Source of the DNA: Deltaproteobacteria bacterium GWA2_55_10
Lineage (GTDB): Bacteria; Desulfobacterota; GWC2-55-46
Length of the DNA stretch: 10,326 nt
Direction: 5' to 3'
Assembly: GCA_001797415.1 (NCBI GenBank)
Contig: MGPL01000007.1
Location: 1,701 to 12,026 of the forward strand
Of the stretch, positions 6,474 through 10,326 are shown in pieces. How positions within the stretch are numbered: position 1 is the stretch's first letter; each line of letters opens with the position of its first letter. The notes under the pieces are model-generated. The model was not told the origin of the DNA. It did not search any database and saw only the letters and a list, made by a program, of their open reading frames with translations. The position numbers were made by a program, and so were the translations under genes.

Positions 6474-6486
6474 ATTGTACAGCTCC

Positions 6487-6864
6487 ATGCTCAAGAAACG
6501 CATTCTCATCATCGATGACGCCGGTTTCTCGAAAGTCTGCTCGGCAATCCTGGAATCCGCTGGTTTTGGAACAGAGGTCATGGCCAACAAAATGGGGGAG
6601 CTCGCGAACAGGCTCGACCGAAACGAGTTCGGCCTGGTGATAACGAGCTACCCTTACGGCAATGTGCTTCTGGATGAGCTCAAGAAAAGGGCGGTCCCGC
6701 TTATGATCCTGGCCACTCACATAGATACGGAACTTATGAGCGTCCTCGACAACAGGATCACCTACTGCATGTTGAAGCCGCTCAATTACGAGAGGTTTAC
6801 GCACGTAATAAAGCAGGTCATGTCCGGAGATTACGATGTCAAAGGAGAGTACAACATTGTCTAA
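6487..6864 (+). CDS. Small degenerate receiver (pseudo-receiver) domain protein
   Basis: A 125-residue stand-alone protein with the outline of a CheY-like receiver: RILIIDDAG with the acidic pair D10-D11, a loop ILATH around T77 and a conserved Lys-Pro (K97-P98 in CMLKPLNYERF). At the phosphoacceptor position after beta-3 (LVITSYPYG) Ser54 replaces Asp, so normal phosphorylation is not expected. It may act as a phosphorylation-independent partner or adaptor; the partner is unknown. I prefer the ATG at 6487: it puts the first beta strand right at the N-terminus, and the upstream alternative TTG at 6442 lies before the sigma-54 promoter. No Shine-Dalgarno sequence precedes 6487, so the message may be nearly leaderless. 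The 3' end overlaps the TPR lipoprotein gene by 29 bases, which suggests coupled translation. Confidence 0.7.
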   Translation: MLKKRILIIDDAGFSKVCSAILESAGFGTEVMANKMGELANRLDRNEFGLVITSYPYGNVLLDELKKRAVPLMILATHIDTELMSVLDNRITYCMLKPLNYERFTHVIKQVMSGDYDVKGEYNIV

Positions 6865-9634
6865 AGGAAGGTTTTTCGCTTCTGTCTCTTTCGTTTTGAT
6901 AATGTCACTGGCAACCGCGTGCGGCAACGCAAGCAAGCCCAAGGAGGAACTCCTCAAGGAAGGCACAAAGCTCATGGAGGAGAAGAACTCGAGGGGCGCG
7001 GTCGTATATTTCAAGAACGCGCTGGAGCAGGACCCGAACTACTTTGAGGCGCGCTTCCAGCTCGCCAAGGCCTATTACAGCCTCGCCAACTTCGATTCCG
7101 CGGAAAAGGAGCTTCAGAAGGTAACCCGCCAGAATCCCTCCTTAAAGGAGGCGAGGATAGAGCTTGCGAAAGTGTACGTTCAGAAGGAAAGGCCGGATGA
7201 AGCCTTGAGCGAGATAAAGGACCTCATCAATGAAGGTTCGGCCGAAGCGGACGCGCTCGAGACCGCCGGACTTGCCTTTGCGGCGCGCGGGGAATATGAG
7301 ACCGCGCTCGCCTATGTGAACAGGGCGCTTGCCATAAACCACTTGCCTGATACGGAACTGACCGTGTCCAGAATATATTTGGCGATGGGCAGAAAGGACG
7401 CGGCCCGGACGCATATACAGAACGTCCTTAAAGGGGACCCTGCCAACCGCAACGCCCTGTTCCTTCTCGCCGACCTGCAACTCTCTGAAAAGGACCGCAA
7501 ATCGGCCATTGCCGCCTATGACGCGATATTGAAGAAGAAGCCCGATGACATCATGGCCTCTTACAGGAAGGGCTCGGTCCTGCTTGATATGAACAGCAGC
7601 GACGACGCGCTCTCAATAGGGGAGCGGCTGGCAGAAAAATTCCCGAAGAATCCCGAGGGATACAAGCTCAAGGGAGCGGCCCTGTTCCAGAAAAAGAACT
7701 ACGATGACGCGATAACCGCCCTGCAGAAGGGACTCGGCATGGGCCCCGACCCGCTCACCTATCATTTCCTGGGGCTGAGCCATTATTACAAGAACCAGTA
7801 CGAGCAGGCCACGAGCCAGTTCCAGAAGTCCCTTGACCTCGCCCCTTCTTTCCCGGCTCCCAGGCTTATGCTTTCGATGGTGCTCCTGCGGCAGGGCAGG
7901 CTCGACGATTCGATAAACGAGTCGAAAAAAGTGATTGAGTTCGACCCGGACAACGCCCTCGCGCACAATGTCCTTGGCAGCGCCTACATGGCAAAAGATA
8001 TGCACGAGGAAGGGATTTCCGAGCTCAACAAGGCCATTGACCTGGACCCCGGCCTTGTGGACGCCCATGTCAAGAAGGGCTTCTACAGCCTCGGCCAGGG
8101 CAGGATGAAAGACGCCGAATCCCAGTTCAAGAGCGCGGTTGAGATAGCGCCGGAGGTGCTGAACTCGAGGATACTGCTGGCGAACTATTATGTGAAAAAC
8201 AGGGAGCTCGCAAAGGCGAAGGACGTGCTGGCAAAAGGGCTCACGGACAGCAAGAACGACGCGACGCTCCTGACTCTCAGGGCCGAGATATTCCTTCAGG
8301 AGAACAGGCCTTCAGCCGCCGTAGCGGACCTTGAGAAGGCAAAGGCCCTTAACCCCGGCCTGCAGGCCCCGTATTTCATTCTCTCGACAGTCTATGCGCT
8401 CTCCGGCAAGCCTGACGCGGTGGTCACCGAGCTGAAGGCGCTCCTCGAAAGGGCCCCCCAGAACGTGAAGGCGCTCATTATGCTGGCCTCGGTACTCGAG
8501 ACGAGGGGCAAAAAGGACGAGGCCGCGTCTTACCTGAAAAAAGCCGCCGAGGTAGGGACCAACGAGGCATATCTCGGCCTCGCGAACCATTACAGCGGTA
8601 AAAAGGACTTTGACCAGGCAATCAGGTATATGGACATGGCGCTCGCAAAGGAACCGGACAACCGGGCCCTGATCGAGGCCAGGGGCAAGGCGCTCCTTGC
8701 CGCGGGCAGGTTCGAAGAGGCGCTCAAGAGCTTCGAGGAGATGGAGAAAAAGAGCCCGAGGTCAGGCCTGGCCTACATAGTTAGCACGTACTTTGCCATG
8801 AAGAAACCCGCCGACGCTCTCCAGAGGGTCCAGAAGGAGCTTGGAAAGGAGCCGGGCAACACAGCTCTCATGGCTGAGGCCGCCAGGATTCATTCAATGA
8901 TGGGGCAGAGGGAGAAGGCAGAGGCCGTATCCCGGGAGATAATAAACAGCAGGCCCGGACTCCCCGTAGGCTACGTGAGCCTTGCGATGGCTCAGCAGGC
9001 AGCGGGCCAGGACAAGGCAGCGGTCGAGACCCTTAAAAAGGCCGTGAGCCTCGCGGGCAAGGACCCGGTACCCTATCTGATGCTCGCCGCACTGCACGCA
9101 AAGATGAAAGAATTCGGGCCCGCGCTGGACATGTACAGGAAGGCGGAGAAGGTAAGCCCGAACAACCCGCAGATACTATTCCAGGCAGCGGCTCTCCATG
9201 AACTTTCCGGGAACAGGTCGCAGGCCGCCGGTGACTACATGAGGGTGCTCCGCATATCCCCGAACCATGTACCGGCCCTCAACAACCTCGCGTACTACTA
9301 CGCTAATGAAGGAGGGAACCTGCAGCTCGCCATGCAGCACGCGTCGAAGGCATTTGTTCTGGCGCCCAGGGACGCCCGCATACTCGACACGTTCGGGTTC
9401 ATTTTGACTAAAAAAGGGAGCTACGACCAGGCCATTTTGATGCTGAAAAAAGCAGCGGAGCAGTACCCGGACAATCCGTCCATCCTCTTCCATCTCGCCC
9501 AGGCGCAGAAGGGAAAGGGGCAGACGGCTGAAGCCGCGGCCAACCTGGAAAGGGCGCTCGGCAAGGGGGAGTTCCCCGAGATGAGCAGCGCTAAAAAGCT
9601 CCTTTCCGAACTGAAAAAGGCAGTCAGAAAATAA
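6836..9634 (+). CDS. prsT: PEP-CTERM system TPR-repeat lipoprotein (PrsT-like)
   Basis: A 932-residue exported lipoprotein. The N-terminus has basic residues, a hydrophobic stretch (about 13-28) and a lipobox-like LATAC with lipidation at Cys29; Gly at +2 (not Asp) fits sorting to the outer membrane. The rest is almost entirely tandem TPR units of about 34 residues (for example FKNALEQDPNYFEARFQLAK near residues 62-80), to the C-terminus. Length, lipoprotein signal and TPR architecture match the PrsT family of PEP-CTERM/exosortase EPS loci, presumed to scaffold polysaccharide assembly or export in the periplasm. The ATG at 6836 has GGAG six bases upstream. An alternative TTG at 6857 has its own AGGAG nine bases away and would shorten the signal peptide by seven residues. 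It overlaps the preceding gene and is followed after one base by the sugar transferase gene, so the three form one operon under the sigma-54 promoter. Confidence 0.88.
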   Translation: MSKESTTLSKGRFFASVSFVLIMSLATACGNASKPKEELLKEGTKLMEEKNSRGAVVYFKNALEQDPNYFEARFQLAKAYYSLANFDSAEKELQKVTRQNPSLKEARIELAKVYVQKERPDEALSEIKDLINEGSAEADALETAGLAFAARGEYETALAYVNRALAINHLPDTELTVSRIYLAMGRKDAARTHIQNVLKGDPANRNALFLLADLQLSEKDRKSAIAAYDAILKKKPDDIMASYRKGSVLLDMNSSDDALSIGERLAEKFPKNPEGYKLKGAALFQKKNYDDAITALQKGLGMGPDPLTYHFLGLSHYYKNQYEQATSQFQKSLDLAPSFPAPRLMLSMVLLRQGRLDDSINESKKVIEFDPDNALAHNVLGSAYMAKDMHEEGISELNKAIDLDPGLVDAHVKKGFYSLGQGRMKDAESQFKSAVEIAPEVLNSRILLANYYVKNRELAKAKDVLAKGLTDSKNDATLLTLRAEIFLQENRPSAAVADLEKAKALNPGLQAPYFILSTVYALSGKPDAVVTELKALLERAPQNVKALIMLASVLETRGKKDEAASYLKKAAEVGTNEAYLGLANHYSGKKDFDQAIRYMDMALAKEPDNRALIEARGKALLAAGRFEEALKSFEEMEKKSPRSGLAYIVSTYFAMKKPADALQRVQKELGKEPGNTALMAEAARIHSMMGQREKAEAVSREIINSRPGLPVGYVSLAMAQQAAGQDKAAVETLKKAVSLAGKDPVPYLMLAALHAKMKEFGPALDMYRKAEKVSPNNPQILFQAAALHELSGNRSQAAGDYMRVLRISPNHVPALNNLAYYYANEGGNLQLAMQHASKAFVLAPRDARILDTFGFILTKKGSYDQAILMLKKAAEQYPDNPSILFHLAQAQKGKGQTAEAAANLERALGKGEFPEMSSAKKLLSELKKAVRK

Positions 9635-9635
9635 T

Positions 9636-10326
9636 ATGACCGGAAAGATATCGATCCTTATCCTGATGGACGTCCTGCTGAGCCTGCTCTCGGTCTACTC
9701 CGGGTATTTCATCCGTTACGGAGTGCCGCCCGACACGGGCTTTTTCCTCAGGGGACTCGGCGTTAACGTGGGGGTCTTCGCGGCCGTACTCGTCCTGTGT
9801 TCATACCTTTCCGAACTCTACAACCAGGAGTGGAAAGCGAAGAAGGAGATCCTCATAAAGACGATAACGGCGACCGTGCTTTCGTTTTTCTTACTCACGG
9901 CAGCTTATTATCTGGTGCCGTCGGTCCTCATCGGCAGGGGCCTGCTCGCCCTTTCGCTCGTGTCGTTCGCTGTTTTCCAGTTCTTGTTGCACGTCACCTT
10001 CCAGATATCCGCGAGCCTGCCTACCTTTGCGAAAAGAGTGCTAATACTCGGAACAGGGCCGCTGGCGAACAAAATGGGCGCGGTCGTCAACACCATGAGC
10101 CATAATTACGTGCTGGCCGGATATGTGAACTGCACCAATGAGACGGTGCTGGTCCCGCTCCACTCCATAATCGGCAGCGGCGAGGGGCTGGCTGAGACCG
10201 TCCAGAAGGAAAAGGCGCACAAGATAGTGGTCTCCCTTTCAGAGAGGAGGGGCGCATTTCCGCTCAGGGACGTGCTGAACTGCAAGCTCGACGGCATAGA
10301 GGTGATAGACGCGCCCTCTTTTTACG
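9636..10326 (+). CDS. EpsB-type sugar transferase (undecaprenyl-phosphate sugar-1-phosphate transferase), N-terminal part
   Basis: An open frame with no stop up to the window edge; 230 codons are visible. It begins MTGKISILILMDVLLSLLSV, one base after the TAA of the TPR lipoprotein gene. Four hydrophobic segments follow (about residues 6-22, 40-58, 78-95 and 99-118), then a Rossmann-like CoA-binding-type domain starting with RVLILGTGPLANKMG (about 132-146). This is the N-terminal half of polyprenyl glycosylphosphotransferases of the WbaP/EpsB type, close to the PEP-CTERM-associated subgroup that typically accompanies PrsT. The catalytic bacterial sugar transferase domain should lie beyond the window. 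The enzyme would load the first sugar phosphate of the EPS repeat onto undecaprenyl phosphate in the inner membrane. No strong Shine-Dalgarno sequence is seen, so translation is probably coupled to the upstream gene. Confidence 0.85.
   Translation, partial: MTGKISILILMDVLLSLLSVYSGYFIRYGVPPDTGFFLRGLGVNVGVFAAVLVLCSYLSELYNQEWKAKKEILIKTITATVLSFFLLTAAYYLVPSVLIGRGLLALSLVSFAVFQFLLHVTFQISASLPTFAKRVLILGTGPLANKMGAVVNTMSHNYVLAGYVNCTNETVLVPLHSIIGSGEGLAETVQKEKAHKIVVSLSERRGAFPLRDVLNCKLDGIEVIDAPSFY

Larger units (their letters stand above)
6187..6486 (+). promoter_or_regulatory. Sigma-54 control region between the regulator gene and the downstream operon
   Basis: A 300-base AT-rich gap without a supported gene. 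It holds three 15-bp palindromes (6188-6202, 6247-6261, 6299-6313), an unrelated inverted repeat TTGATT-N4-AATCAA (6221-6236), a fourth palindrome TCATCC-N4-GGATGA (6321-6336), a weak terminator-like hairpin (6373-6402) and a -24/-12 promoter (6457-6473). The TTGATT arm with its upstream AAA is one base off an IHF-type site, a weak hint only. The arrangement of distant activator sites plus a -24/-12 promoter is typical of NtrC-type activation by DNA looping. Confidence 0.7.

Noticed and set aside
6442..6486. TTG-initiated 15-codon extension of the receiver-like protein
   Set aside because: It lies across the -24/-12 promoter, so the sigma-54 transcript would not contain it, and the receiver fold begins at the ATG at 6487.
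6836..9634. Tandem DNA repeats within the TPR gene
   Set aside because: The periodicity is at protein level (TPR units of about 34 residues); the units are diverged in sequence and no exact DNA repeat, CRISPR-like array or recent duplication was seen.

Overview
The window looks like part of an exopolysaccharide / PEP-CTERM (exosortase XrtA-type) locus of a Gram-negative bacterium. The support is a large TPR lipoprotein of the PrsT type, followed directly by the start of an EpsB-type sugar transferase, with an exosortase-associated acyltransferase and a CAAX-type intramembrane protease nearby. Heavy use of AGG (Arg) and ATA (Ile) codons, a lipoprotein signal and a sigma-54 control circuit fit a deltaproteobacterial or Nitrospirota-like genome. 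That placement is inference from gene content and codon habit only. No exosortase and no PEP-CTERM substrate gene lies inside the window.

Layout, left to right. (1) 153-1850 (+): a polytopic membrane protein resembling GT39/ArnT-like glycosyltransferases, ending before a good intrinsic terminator (1913-1940). (2) 1983-2660 (+): a LuxI/FeeM-like acyltransferase of the PEP-CTERM/exosortase-associated family. (3) 2786-3481 (-): a CPBP (CAAX/Abi) intramembrane protease, convergent with the acyltransferase. (4) 3482-3826: a 345-base divergent intergenic region. (5) 3827-4825 and 4822-6186 (+): a soluble PAS-containing NtrB-like histidine kinase and an NtrC-family sigma-54 activator, joined by an ATGA overlap. 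(6) 6187-6486: a regulatory region with three copies of a 15-bp palindrome (GTATCC-N3-GGATAC) and a strong -24/-12 sigma-54 promoter. (7) 6487-6864: a small receiver-like protein whose phosphoacceptor Asp is replaced by Ser. (8) 6836-9634: the PrsT-like TPR lipoprotein, overlapping gene 7. (9) 9636 to the window end: the N-terminal part of the EpsB-like sugar transferase.

Proposed working model (inference): the kinase/regulator pair senses an unknown cytoplasmic cue. The phosphorylated NtrC-type regulator then binds the palindromes just beyond its own gene and drives the downstream operon (pseudo-receiver, PrsT, EpsB and probably further polysaccharide genes) from the sigma-54 promoter. The kinase is not the usual membrane-bound PrsK, and the regulator is a generic NtrC/AtoC-type protein rather than a clear PrsR, so this may be a variant control module for a PEP-CTERM/EPS locus.
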